Shown here piece after piece: positions 33,701-44,842 of a stretch of DNA of 64,000 bases. A program made the position numbers and the translations under genes. The number at the start of each line of letters is the position of its first letter. The stretch's first letter is position 1. Where the stretch lies: assembly GCF_032884065.1 (NCBI RefSeq), contig NC_088883.1:27479355-27543354 (forward strand), written 5' to 3'. The notes beneath the pieces are model-generated. The model saw only the letters and a program-made list of their open reading frames with translations. It did no database searches and was not told where the DNA came from. The DNA is from Artemia franciscana. Taxonomy: Eukaryota; Arthropoda; Branchiopoda; Anostraca; Artemiidae.

Positions 33701-36392
33701 TCGTTCTTTAATTGCAAAACTCAAATCGAAATCGAACATGTAGCTTTAACACAATTACTTGCGAAAACCATCTGTTGGCCCCTGGCAAGAATTGTTGGTA
33801 GCTGTAAGCTAAACAAACAAACAAACCAAAAAATAAATTACACATTGTGCCAACATCGTTCTTTAATTGCAAAACTCAAATCGAAATCGAACATGTAGCT
33901 TTAACACAATTACTTGCGAAAACCATCTTTGTTGGCCCCAGGCAAGAATTGTGGTAGCTGTAAGCTAAACAAACAAACAAACCAAAAAGTAAATTATACA
34001 TGTGCCAACATCGTTCTTTAATTGCAAAACTCAAATCGAAATCGAACATGTAGCTTTAACACAATTACTTGCGAAAACCATCTTTGTTGGCCCCAGGCAA
34101 GAATTGTTGGTAGCTGTAAGCTAAACAAACAAACAAACCAAAAAGTAAATTATACATTGTGCCAACATCGTTCTTTAATTGCAAAACTCAAATCGAAATC
34201 GAACATGTAGCTTTAACACAATTACTTGCGAAAACCATCTGTTGGCCCCAGGCAAGAATTGTTGGTAGCTGTAAGCTAAACAAACAAACAAACCAAAAAG
34301 TAAATTATACATTGTGCCAACATCGTTCTTTAATTGCAAAACTCAAATCGAAATCGAATATGTAGCTTTAACACAATTACTTGCAAAAACCATCTGTTGG
34401 CCCCAGGCAAGAATTGTTGGTAGCTGTAAGCTAAACAAACAAACAAACCAAAAATAAGTTACACATTGTGCCAACATCGTTCTTTAATACAAAACTCAAA
34501 TCGAAATCGAATATGTAGCTTTAACACAATTACTTGCGAAAACCATCTGTTGGCCCCAGGCAAGAATTGTAAGTAGCTGTAAGCTAAACAAACAAACACA
34601 CCAAAAAGTAAATTATACATTGTGCCAACATCGTTCTTTAATTGCAAAACTCAAATCGAAATCGAACATGTAGCTTTAACACAATTACTTGCGAAAACCA
34701 TCTTTGTTGGCCCCAGGCAAGAATTGTTGGTAGCTGTAAGCTAAACAAACAAACAAACCAAAAAGTAAATATACATTGTGCCAACATCGTTCTTTAATTG
34801 CAAAACTCAAATCGAAATCGAACATGTAGCTTTAACACAATTACTTGCGAAAACCATCTGTTGGCCCCAGGCAAGAATTGTTGGTAGCTGTAAGCTAAAC
34901 AAACAAACAAACCAAAAAATAAGTTACACATTGTGCCAACATCGTTCTTTAATTACAAAACTCAAATCGAAATCGAATATGTAGCTTTAACACAATTACT
35001 TGCGAAAACCATCTGTTGGCCCCAGGCAAGAATTGTAAGTAGCTGTAAGCTAAACAAACAAACAAACCAAAAAGTAAATTATACATTGTGCCAACATCGT
35101 TCTTTAATTGCAAAACTCAAATCGAAATCGAACATGTAGCTTTAACACAATTACTTGCGAAAACCATCTTTGTTGGCCCCAGGCAAGAATTGTTGGTAGC
35201 TGTAAGCTAAACAAACAAACAAACCAAAAAGTAAATTATACATTGTGCCAACATCGTTCTTTAATTGCAAAACTCAAATCGAAATCGAACATGTAGCTTT
35301 AACACAATTACTTGCGAAAACCATCTTTGTTGGCCCCAGGCAAGAATTGTTGGTAGCTGTAAGCTAAACAAACAAACAAACCAAAAAGTAAATTATACAT
35401 TGTGCCAATATCGTTCTTTAATTGCAAAACTCAAATCGAAATCGAACATGTAGCTTTAACACAATTACTTGCGAGAACCATCTGTTGGCCCCAGGCAAGA
35501 ATTGTTGGTAGCTGTAAGCTAAACAAACAAACAAACCAAAAAATAAGTTACACATTGTGCCAACATCGTTCTTTAATTACAAAACTCAAATCGAAATCGA
35601 ATATGTAGCTTTAACACAATTACTTGCGAAAACCATCTGTTGGCCCCAGGCAAGAATTGTAAGTAGCTGTAAGCTAAACAAACAAACAAACCAAAAAGTA
35701 AATTATACATTGTGCCAACATTGTTCTTTAATTGCAAAACTCAAATCGAAATCGAACATGTAGCTTTAACACAATTACTTGCAAAAACCATCTTTGTTGG
35801 CCCCAGGCAAGAATTGTTGGTAGCTGTAAGCTAAACAAACAAACAAACCAAAAAGTAAATTATACATTGTGCCAACATCGTTCTTTAATTGCAAAACTCA
35901 AATCGAAATCGAACATGTAGCTTTAACACAATTACTTGCGAAAACCATCTTTGTTGGCCCCAGGCAAGAATTGTTGGTAGCTGTAAGCTAAACAAACAAA
36001 CAAACCAAAAAGTAAATTATACATTGTGCCAACATTGTTCTTTAATTGCAAAACTCAAATCGAAATCGAACATGTAGCTTTAACACAATTACTTGCGAAA
36101 ACCATCTTTGTTGGCCCCAGGCAAGAATTGTTGGTAGCTGTAAGCTAAACAAACAAACAAACCAAAAAGTAAATTATACATTGTGCCAACATCGTTCTTT
36201 AATTGCAAAACTCAAATCGAGATCGAACATGTAGCTTTAACACAATTACTTGCGAAAACCATCTGTTGGCCCCAGGCAAGAATTGTTGGTAGCTGTAAGC
36301 TAAACAAACAAACAAACCAAAAAATAAGTTACACATTGTGCCAACATCGTTCTTTAATTACAAAACTCAAATCGAAATCGAATATGTTTCGA
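30740..36392 (+). repeat. Satellite array, 157/155-bp monomer, about 36 copies
   Basis: Direct head-to-tail monomers begin with 'gcaaaactcaaatcgaaatc' at 30748, 30905, 31062 and so on to 36360 (36 full and one partial). The commonest length is 157 bp; a 155-bp form has 'catctgttggcc' in place of 'catctttgttggcc'. Marker variants ('gtaagtag' versus 'gttggtag', 'ataagttacac' versus 'gtaaattatac', 'gaatatgtag' versus 'gaacatgtag') recur together in adjacent pairs at about monomers 6-7, 12-13, 24-25, 27-28, 31-32 and 36-37, which shows a higher-order repeat of about 4-6 monomers. Monomer length is not a multiple of three, so the short open frames in it are not a gene. Confidence 0.97.
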
Positions 36393-36805
36393 TTGTGCTA
36401 CCTATGATAATTACGAAACTGTGGCGGTGGGATGTATATTTAATTAAAATCGCTACATAACTCCGTTGACACAAACTTTGTTGCCCTGAGAAGTACAAGA
36501 AACAAAGGAATCTAGGCAAATTATTTATTTTGGCCTAAAATGTATTTCAAGAATCAGTAGAATATGCAAAAACAGTTATATAATTATAATAGTCATATAG
36601 TTATACTATTATAATATAGTTATAACTTATAAAGCTATAGAGTTATAATGTATTTCAGGAATCATTAGTAGATGTGCAAATAGTTATGTAGTTGTTGCAA
36701 TAGTTATAATTTATCATCGCCAAAGATGACCACGGTTTAAAGAAAACCTCATTTCTTTTGATCAAATAAAAGGTAAACTAATTTGTCGAATAGTTTACCC
36801 TCTTA

Positions 36806-36923
36806 ATGAAGATGATCGAACTCTTGCCATTTATTCTTAGTTTCGTGTGCCTCTCCTTAGCGGAAATGAAACAAAAGTTTCCGCACCTTCAAATGTATTG
36901 GAAGCAACTAATAAGTATACCAG
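36806..36923 (+). CDS. U3 exon 1: start codon and signal peptide of a predicted secreted protein
   Basis: ATG at 36806 begins 'MKMIELLPFILSFVCLSLA', a textbook signal peptide with a likely cut before E20. The mature start is 'EMKQKFPHLQMYWKQLISIP'. Reading into G40 crosses a donor 'CAG|GTAGCA' at 36923/36924, which leaves one base (phase 1). That fits exactly with exon 2, which begins with two bases of a split codon; the joined codon is GAA. U2 carries a gap-free homologue. The function is unknown. An alternative is that the frame simply runs on to a stop at 37097, but no homology supports that part. No promoter was identified. Confidence 0.5.
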
Positions 36924-37335
36924 GTAGCAAAAGATGCCGACCCCTCAGTATGAAGACACTCATGGCTAAACAACCAATTGTTAACTATAGGTATTTTCTT
37001 GTCATGTATTTTGCAGCAGAATTTTTTGTTTGCTCCACAGCACTAAATTTGGCAACACTCTTGAAATTTCAAAATTTTGCATGGAACATATTCGTATGAA
37101 ATCAATTATGCATATATTTTGAACAGCTCATCAAAGACGGGATCAATGTTGACAAAATCAACCCTTTCTTGGTCCTAAGGTCCTAGGGTCCTAAGTCCTA
37201 ACGTTGATCTCCTTGCTGCAGGTCAAATTTATAATGTCAGTACTTTGAGAAGGTCAAAGGAAAAGCTTTTTTTTTTTTAGTTAAGCCTCACCTTTGAATT
37301 GGGTTTATGTCTCTATTATTTATACTTTGTTTTAG

Positions 37336-37506
37336 AACTTGAAGACGCTTTACCAGATGACAATAAAGAGCTCGTTGATGTTCCAAATATTCTTTTGTCT
37401 CCCAAACGCCAAGATACTCCTTTGGTTGCTCTACCCGATATTTCCGGAAGTTGTAAACTTGAACACTACACACAGGAATTGGGAGCCACATGTTTGGACA
37501 ATAAAG
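37336..37506 (+). CDS. U3 exon 2: 171-bp symmetric exon
   Basis: Acceptor 'tactttgttttag' ends at 37335 and donor GT is at 37507-37508. It is phase 1-1 like its U1 counterpart. It encodes 'LEDALPDDNKELVDVPNILL', then 'SPKRQDTPLVALPDISGS', 'CKLEHYTQELGATCLDNK'. There are two Cys and many acidic residues, and no known domain that I recognise. Compared with U1, about 29 of 38 base differences change an amino acid, so the ratio of replacement to silent change is near one: either fast evolution or recent loss of constraint. The following exon is uncertain. Confidence 0.5.
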
Positions 37507-37599
37507 GTATATCTCACACGGTTGGGTTTTATAGAATCAAATGCATTCAATAAAATTTTGTTGGAAAGACAATATGGCCAATGAACTACCAACTAGGAA

Positions 37600-38840
37600 A
37601 TTTCTAATTGACCATAATATCCTTGTAAATAAACTGTTGATTGAGTATCAAGTGAGTCCCTGTTTAGTTAAAATTGTTGCCTCGTTTTTTACAAATAGTT
37701 CTCAAGTGCTTAAATATGAAAATGTTTATTCTGATCCCCTTCCTATCTTCCTGTTTCCCCCAGGGAACCCTGATGGGTCCCATTTTATTCCTTATAATGG
37801 TTAATAGATTTATGACTGACCACACAGTGCGATGGAAGTATGTGGATGACCTGTCTGCACTTGAGGTTTGTCGACAAAATATTAAAAACTCAACTATGAC
37901 ATTACTTGACGATGTCACAGAGGCGGCTTCTTCGTCGAATATGAAAGTTAAGGCTAATAAATCGTCGGTTATGATAATTAATTTTTTAAATCATCCCCTT
38001 CTTTCACAAACTCCACTCCTCCCAAAATCCCTGTCACATCCATTAAACTACTTGGGGTGACAATCACTGCTGACTTGATGTGGGATGCCCATGTTCAAAA
38101 TATACTAAAGCAAGCTTCCCCTTCGGTTTCCCTTCTAAAACTTTTGTTAAAGTTTTCTTGCCCCCTTAAGGATCTTCTCCAACTTTATTGTTCTTTTATT
38201 CGGCCAATTAGTTTGCTCATCCAGTGTGGCATTTCGGTCTTTCTTCAGAGCATATTTATAAGATTGAAAATGTCCAAAAACGAGCACTTAGAATCATAAA
38301 TGGTGAAGGGAAGTTTCCATATCATTATCTACTTGGTAAGTTCAAGCTCACCACATTGGCCGAGAGAAGGCACCTCCTATGCCTTTGTTCCAGTACCAAG
38401 ACCCTGGTTGTTTCTCGATTATGTTCCATTATCCCCGAACTCTACCTTCCCGCCCGCAACAGACCATCCCGTATACAATCCCCAAACTGACTCCCATCCC
38501 CGCTAAACATGAAAGATATCGGAAGAGTTTTGTTCCAAGTTTTGGTGAGTTATATAATAGCCAGGAAAATTAGTCATTAATTTTATTGTTTTCTATTTAT
38601 TTTTTTCTTTTTGACTTTTTAACTAAGTTTTAACTCGTCATATTTTTTATGTATTTTCATTAATTTTATTGTTACCTATTTATTTTTCATTTTTGACTTT
38701 TTTATTAAGTGTTGACTCTTTTATGTTTATGCAAGTTTTTTCGATGTTATATATATCTATATTTGCTAGCGCTTGTTTTACGTAAAATTCAAATTCGGCA
38801 ACCATGCTGTGAGAGAAATTTTTAACATAAAATAATATTC
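37600..38840 (+). pseudogene. LINE reverse-transcriptase fragment inserted in U3
   Basis: Plus-strand frames give 'IDHNILVNKLLIEYQVSPCL', 'FFTNSSQVLKYE', 'FPQGTLMGPILFLIMVN', 'WKYVDDLSALEVCRQN' (YVDD active site), 'NMKVKANKSSVMIINF', 'GVTITADLMWDAHVQNIL' and 'IENVQKRALRII'. It starts abruptly within the RT, has several frame changes, and ends with AT-rich 3' sequence to about 38840, where U-unit homology resumes ('aggactttagctaat'). It is a 5'-truncated copy, probably of the Jockey/I-like group. Confidence 0.8.
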
Positions 38841-39051
38841 TATTCTAGGACTTTAGCTAATGAACTAGGACCTATTTACTTAAAGGAGCAGAATATGGGC
38901 TGTTATGGTCAGGTTATGGTTTATTTCTTTGCTTCAGGTCAAATTTCTAATTTTAGTACTTTGAAAGGAGCAAAAGAAAAGCATAAATTTCTTTTATGGC
39001 TGTGCTCGATAATTGCCACGTATCTTTAAGCATTTTTCTGTTTTGGTCCAG

Positions 39052-39179
39052 TCTTGATTTATAACCGGTGCCTGTCAGTATTTCTTCCAGAACGGAGCTT
39101 TCAAATCCAAAGCAGAAGTATGACTCGATGGAATAAAAGTTTGGCTTCTTTTAAAGCAGTTAAATTCGAAAATGCTTAG
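39052..39179 (+). CDS. U3 possible terminal exon (weak)
   Basis: After 'ttctgttttggtccag' a frame in the right phase (two bases, then 41 codons) runs to TAG at 39177. It includes 'CLSVFLPERSFQIQSRSMTR'. The homologous U2 sequence (about 30410-30526) is frame-shifted and lacks this acceptor, so conservation does not support it. 'gatggaataaaa', conserved in both units, could instead be a polyadenylation signal. Confidence 0.2.
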
Positions 39180-39329
39180 TGGATATAAACCACTCATCCT
39201 CAGTTGGGTCATAAGAAGCAGCATATAATAGGTTATTATTAGGTATAAACAAAGTAATGACCCGCATACGAAACGCAATCAGAACAAGTGCTTAAGCAGG
39301 AAGAACAATCAAACGGTGGCTTTAAAAAC

Positions 39330-39470
39330 TTCAAATACTTTAACAAATACTGCAGAAGGCTTTAACAAATACTGAAGAAGGCTTTAACAAATACTTGCAG
39401 GCTTTAAAAAATACTTGCAGGCTTTAACAAATACTGCAGAAGAAAGAATTGTAAGTAGCTTTCATACTAC
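39330..39470 (+). repeat. Minisatellite 'ggctttaacaaatacttgca', satellite-related
   Basis: Five short units of about 20-28 bp, then 'aagaattgtaagtagct', which is identical to a 17-base block of the 157-bp satellite. 'gctttaacaaatacttgca' resembles the satellite's 'gctttaacacaattacttgc'. It occupies the same place after U3 as the satellite occupies after U2. Confidence 0.7.
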
Positions 39471-39659
39471 TTTCATGATGAACCATATTCATCAATCCAG
39501 ATTTTTTTTTCAAAACTTCTTAAAGAATTGGGACAAAAAACAAATCAAACTTTAGCGTAAAGTTTGAGGTGAGTCCTCCCTCATACACCTAATAATTTCT
39601 TTTCAATACACATATTGCCAAAAAAAGTAGTAGTAGTAGCAGTATTAATATGCACATAT

Positions 39660-39935
39660 TGCCTTAAGGTCAGTTGAACACCCCCTCGCCCTCATCTTGC
39701 TCTTTATGCTTCAAGTTTGTAAGCTTAGCTGTTCCTAAGATATTGCTTATGCGCCCCTTTGATAACTGGTATACACGTAGTGTGTTTTGATTTAGTTCAA
39801 CTTTCTCCTCAACATTTTCTATAATTTTTGCCTTAATATCCTCAGGCCTAGTAGTAGTCACCTTAGAAATAGTAGTTGCAATAGTAGGAGTGGTTGTGGT
39901 GGAAGTAGTAATAGTAGTATCCTGCATAGATTGCC
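39660..39935 (+). repeat. TAG-rich dispersed repeat, second copy
   Basis: Related to 25260-25735 ('cctcaacat', 'gccttaatatcctcaggc', 'gtggttgtggtgg'). The minus ORF through it is Thr-rich low complexity, and I do not accept it as a gene. Confidence 0.6.
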
Positions 39936-39949
39936 TTTTGCCAGATGAT

Positions 39950-42770
39950 CATTCCCTTCGTCATTACTGGAAATTTTTAAGGTGATGGGATCTTAATGAA
40001 ATTTGATATTTTGAAGGATATTGTGTCTCAGAGTTCTTATTTTAAATCCCGACCAGATCTGGTGACATTGGGGGGAGCTGGAGGGGAGAACCTAAAATCT
40101 TGAAAAACGGTTAGAGTGGAGGGATCGGGATGAAACTTGGTGGGAAAAATAAGCAGAAGTCCTAGATACGTTATTGACATAACCGGAATGGATCTGCTCT
40201 GTTTGGGGTAGTTGGGAAGGGGGGGGGGGGGTTAATTCTGAAAAATTAGTAAAAATGAGGTATTTTTAATTTACGAAGGAGTGATCGGATCTCAATGAAA
40301 TTTGAATTTTGGAAGGATATCGTGTCTCAGAGCTCTTATTTAAAATCTCGACTGGATCCGGTGACATTGGGGGGAATTGAGGGCGGGGGGACCTAAAATC
40401 TTGGAAAACGCTTAGAGTGGAGGGATCGGGATGAAACTTGGTGGGGAAAATAATCAGAAGTCCTAGATACGTTATTGACATAACTGGAATGGATTTTCTC
40501 TGTTTAGGGGAGTTAGGGGGAGGGGTTAATTCTGAAAAATTAGAAAAAAATTAGGTATTTTTAACTTACGAAGGAGTGATTAGATCTCAATGAAATTTGA
40601 AGTTTGGAAGGATATCGTGTCTCAGAGCTCTTATTTAAAATCTTGACTGGATCCGGTGACATTGAGGGGAATTGAGGGCGGGGGGGACCTAAAATCTTGG
40701 AAAACGCTTAGAGTGGAGGGGTCGGGATGAAACTTGGTGGGAAAAATAAGCACAAGTCCTAGATACGTGACTGACATAACCGCAACGGATCTGTTCTCTT
40801 TGGAAGAGTTGGGGGAGGGGGGTTAGTTCTGAACAAATTAGAAAAATGAGGTATTTTTAACTTACGAAGGAGTGATCGGATCTTAATGAAATTTGAAGTT
40901 TGGATCTATATCGTGTCTCAGAGCTCTTATTTTTAATCCTGACTGGATCCGGGGACATTGGGGAGGAATTGAGGGGGGGGGGCTAAAATCTTGGAAAACG
41001 CTTAGAGTGGAGGGATTGGGATGAAACTTGGCTGGAAAAATAAGCACAAGTCCTAGATACATGATTGACACAACCGGGACGGATCCGCTCTCTTTGGGGG
41101 AGTGGGGGTGAGGGTTAATTCTGAAACATTTGAAAAATGAGGTATTTTTAACTTACGAAGGAGTGATCGGATCTTAATGAAATTTGATGCTTGGAAGGAT
41201 ATCATGTTTCAGAGCTCTTATATTAAATCTTGACCTTATCCGGTGAAGGGGAAGTTGGGGGGTAACCTAAAATCTTGGAAAATGCTTAGAGTGGAGGGAT
41301 CGGGATGAAACTTGGTGGGAAAAATAAGCACAAGTCCTAGATACGGGATTGATATAACCAGAACGGATCTGCTCTCTTTGGGGGAGTTGGGGGGGGGAGG
41401 GTTAATTCTAAAAAATTAGAAAAAATGAGGTATTTTAAACTTGTGAAAGAGTGATCGTATATTAATGAAATTTCATATTTAGAAGGACCTCAAAACTCAG
41501 ATCTCTTATTTTTTATCCCGACCGGATCCAGTGTCATTAGGAGGGGGGGGGCGAAAATCTTGGAAAACTCTTAAAGCGGAGATATCAGGATGAATCTTGG
41601 TGGACAGAATAAGCACAAGTCCAAGATAGGTGTCTGACATAACCGGACCAGATGTGCTCTCTTTGGTGGAGTTGAGGCGGGGGGGGGGAGTAATTTGGAA
41701 AAATTATAAAAAATGAGGTATTTGTAACTTACGAGCGGGTGATCAGATCTCGATGAAATTTGATATCTAGAAGGATCTTGTGCTTTAAAACTCTCATTTA
41801 AATCCCGACCAGATCCGGTGACATTGAAGGGAGTTGGAGGGGGAAGCCGGAATTCTTGGAAAACGTGAAAATCGAGGTATCTTACGAATGGGAGATCGGA
41901 TCTCAATGAAACTTGATATATAGAAGAATCTTGTGTCTCAGGTACTCCATTTTCAATTCGAATCAGATCCGGGGACATAGAGGGTTGGAGGTGGGAAACA
42001 GAAATCTTGGAAACCGGAAATCTTGGAAAACGCTTAGAGTGGAGATATCGGGATGAAACTTGATGGGAAGAATAAGCACAAGTTATAGATACGAGATTGA
42101 CATAATTGGTACGGATCCGTTCTCTTTGGGGGAGCTGGGGGTTGTTAATTTAGAAAAATTGAGGTATTTTTAACTTAAGAACGGGTGACCGGATCTTAAT
42201 GAAATTTGATATTTAGAAGGAACTCATGTCTCAGAGCTCTTATTTCAAATCCCGACCAGATCTGTTGCCATTGGGGGGAGTTTTAGGGGGAAACCAGAAA
42301 TCTTGGAAAATGCTTATAAATGTCGTAGATACGTGATTGACGTAACCTGACTGGATCCGCTCTCTTTGGGGGAATTAGGTGGTGGGGTTCAGTGCTTTGG
42401 CGAGTTTGGTGCTTCTGTACGTTCTAGGAAGATGAAAATTGGTAGGTGTGTCAGGGAGCTGTACAAATTGACTTGATAAAGTTGTTTTCCCTGATTCGAA
42501 CATCGGGGGGCTAAAGGGAGAGGAAACATTAGAAAAATTGTGGTATTTTTAACTTGCGAGTGGGTGATCGGATCTTAATGAATTTTCATATTTAGAAGGG
42601 TCTCGTGACTAAGAGCTCTTATTTTAAATCCCGACCGGCATTAAGCCTCTGATTTTCCTTTTAAAGCAATCTATTGTTTCTTAGAATTTTGCTAGAGCTC
42701 ATACCATATGAGCTCTTGGCTCTTCCGACCTCGTCACAAGTGCCATAGGAGCTCTTAGCTCTTGTTGTTT
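39950..42770 (+). repeat. Element with internal ~290-bp tandem repeat, copy B
   Basis: Same monomer as copy A (19476-21785). Starts near 39980, 40260, 40557, 40853, 41145, 41427, 41717, 42165 and 42540. The right end is the same as in copy A: 'aatcccgaccggcattaagc', then 'gtcacaagtgccatagga'. The left inverted end is missing, so it is truncated by the TAG-rich repeat. Confidence 0.8.
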
Positions 42771-43252
42771 AGTGCAGCAGTCCTCCAAAATTTCCCTGAA
42801 TGCTTCACCCGGGTGGCTTTTATCTATTTGGGAAAAAAGTTCAAATTCACAATAACAAAAATAAAAAATAACATAATAATACACAATAGCAAAAAATTCC
42901 TTTTCGCAATAACAAAACAATTTGACAGTAGCTTTTCTAATAAAATTTTGATCGACTTTCTTAGAAGAAACGGTGTGTGGGTTGGTGGCTAGTTGCCCTT
43001 CAATCACTTATGACTGTTAAACTTTCACTAGAACTTTCAATCTCTAGTGATCCCCTTCCGAAGTTTCTACTTCTGCTGTTATTACCACTATTACTAAGGC
43101 TAAGGGTATAAAAGAAAACTTTCATGGATTGTTTAGGGTATTTTTAACTGAATCTACATATGAAATATTTTAGGTTACTAGGATTTATTTTTCTTATTTT
43201 CACAGCGCCTGGTACTTAAAGGTATCTGATGACCTCGTTTGGTACTTAAAGG
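42771..43252. other. No gene seen
   Basis: AT-rich, 'aataacaaaa' repeats near 42850-42920. The two overlapping ORFs on opposite strands are unsupported. Confidence 0.5.
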
Positions 43253-43916
43253 CTATTCAATGACCTCGTTTTGAAAATTCGAGGTTTTAAATGTCTTGAA
43301 TCTTCTTTTGAAGGAGTCAACAAATGGGATTTGCAGGAATAACATTAAAGGAAGATCGTCCCAGATAGAAGTGTAAGGCCGAATGAAGCTCTTCCTCAAG
43401 AACTCGATTCTAGGCTTTTCCACCTTAGATAGTTCGATTGAGCTATGTGCCGTCACGTTCGCCTTGACGGTTGGACAAAGGGGGAAACAACGCGAGAAAG
43501 CTCGTTTGAGGGAGGTGAATTTATGTACTTGTAGAAAACAGTCATCGATGCTACATCAAACTTTTCATTTGGAGTCTGGAGTGAGTCATATGTAGATGTG
43601 CAGCCCGGCCTGTTTGCCCTATTCAGGATCTTCTGGAGTGGTGCTAATAGTGTTTTGGGGTGCCAGCATAGAGCGAGCATCCAGATTCAGCTGTGGGTTT
43701 GATACAGGATTTGTAAGTGGGATAATCGATCTAGATGGAAGAAGGTTTTTGCATCGAAGAGTAACTCCGAGCTTTCTTGCAAAGAAAGGTTCTCACCCGA
43801 TCAAGGTGGTTATTCCAAGAGAGATCGGTGGAGAAATGAATCCTCGGTAGACGAATCTCGTCGACCCTCTTTACAGTTTTATTTTTGAAAATGAAACTGG
43901 GGTGTTCACGTGGCAC
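43253..43916 (-). pseudogene. LINE ORF2 C-terminal fragment
   Basis: Minus-strand frames in order: 'IFKNKTVKRVDEIRLPRIHF' with 'STDLSWNNHLDRVRTFLCKK', then 'WHPKTLLAPLQKILNRANR' (compare 'QKIQNRALR' of LINE tails), 'FDVASMTVFYKYINSPPSNE' and 'RKSFIRPYTSIWDDLPLML' with 'SFKRRFKTF'. This order is typical of the region downstream of the RT in CR1/Jockey-like LINEs. Two frameshifts; no RT core. Confidence 0.75.
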
Positions 43917-44627
43917 CTTTCATTGAGTTTGAACTTTTTTTTCTTTTATTTTTACATTTGTACCTGTCAGAATTTTATACGGTAATTCTGGGATTGCGTT
44001 AACCATGTATAGAATCAAATTAATTTGAAAAGTAAAAAGGGAGCAATAAAAAAAAATAGATATTAATATTATATATCTTGTAACTTGATGTTGCAAGATA
44101 TTGCATTTGGTCAAAAATTTTTTGACAAGACTCAGCTGAATGGAATATTGCTTTCTTATACTAGTTGAACAAAATAAAATGAAAAGAAACAAATATCAAG
44201 AAGATAATGATATAAGAAAGCAATAAGAATGACTGATATATTTTCAGACAAGTGACAATTCTATTTGGAAAGGGTATTTAAAAGGACTTTAATTATAATT
44301 CTTTCATTTTGTCAACTTATTTAATTTATATATTACCTTTTTATTATTCCACTAACCAAAAAACTTTTTTTGAAAGGCCAATGTTGCTTCCTTTACAATC
44401 GAATCACTGCCCCACAGTCTAGCTCTTGATGACAAATTTTTAGTTTAAAAACAATAATAGATAGTTTAAGCAGTATAATTGATAGAATTAGGATAGTAAT
44501 AAGGGCTTGATCTCAGTTCCCAACAAAAACCATTACAAAGCTTGAACAACGCCATGTGCCGCCAGTCACTGTATGGCGTTGATAGTTATTTCCACTCTTA
44601 TAAGTTTCCTTTATTCTCTCTATAAGT

Positions 44628-44632
<5 letters not shown>
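43917..44632. other. No gene seen
   Basis: AT-rich spacer before the TA microsatellite. Nothing recognised. Confidence 0.5.

Positions 44633-44709
<77 letters not shown>
44633..44709 (+). repeat. (TA)n microsatellite, about 75 bp
   Basis: Uninterrupted at/ta dinucleotides. Confidence 0.97.
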
Positions 44710-44713
<4 letters not shown>

Positions 44714-44842
44714 TTAAAAAACAGCCGTATCTTAAAAAAAAGGAGAGTCACCGAAAACTCGTCATCCTCCATTGGCAGGAATGGCTATATCCTCAGAATC
44801 GGTATTAGCAACGACACTTCTTTCTCCAGCTTAATAAAATAA

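Larger units (their letters stand above)
36393..39340 (+). repeat. Unit U3 (best-preserved U-unit)
   Basis: It starts right at the satellite border with 'aattacgaaactgtggcggt' (compare U2 at about 28121) and ends with 'aagaacaatcaaacggtggc' (compare U2 30699-30720). It holds an intact exon 1 and exon 2. A LINE fragment (37600-38840) lies in the intron after exon 2. Confidence 0.75.

Noticed and set aside
30740-36392. Possible CRISPR-like array
   Set aside because: The whole monomer repeats with no unique spacers, and the setting is a eukaryotic genome.
30903-36407. About 35 small open frames of 61-120 codons, one per satellite monomer
   Set aside because: The monomer is 157 or 155 bp, not a multiple of three, so frames stop in each unit; they are a by-product of repetition.
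36924-37099. Continuation of the U3 exon 1 frame to a stop at 37097
   Set aside because: In U2 the homologous frame stops within three codons after the proposed donor, so only the part before the donor is conserved.
39670-39927. Thr-rich 85-codon minus ORF
   Set aside because: It is the translation of a TAG-type triplet repeat that also occurs at 25260-25735 without the frame.
20452-42978. Minus-strand frames with the recurring peptide 'KFHPDPSTLSVFQDF' in the 290-bp arrays
   Set aside because: They follow the repeat and differ in frame from monomer to monomer with stops and indels; no sign of selection on protein.
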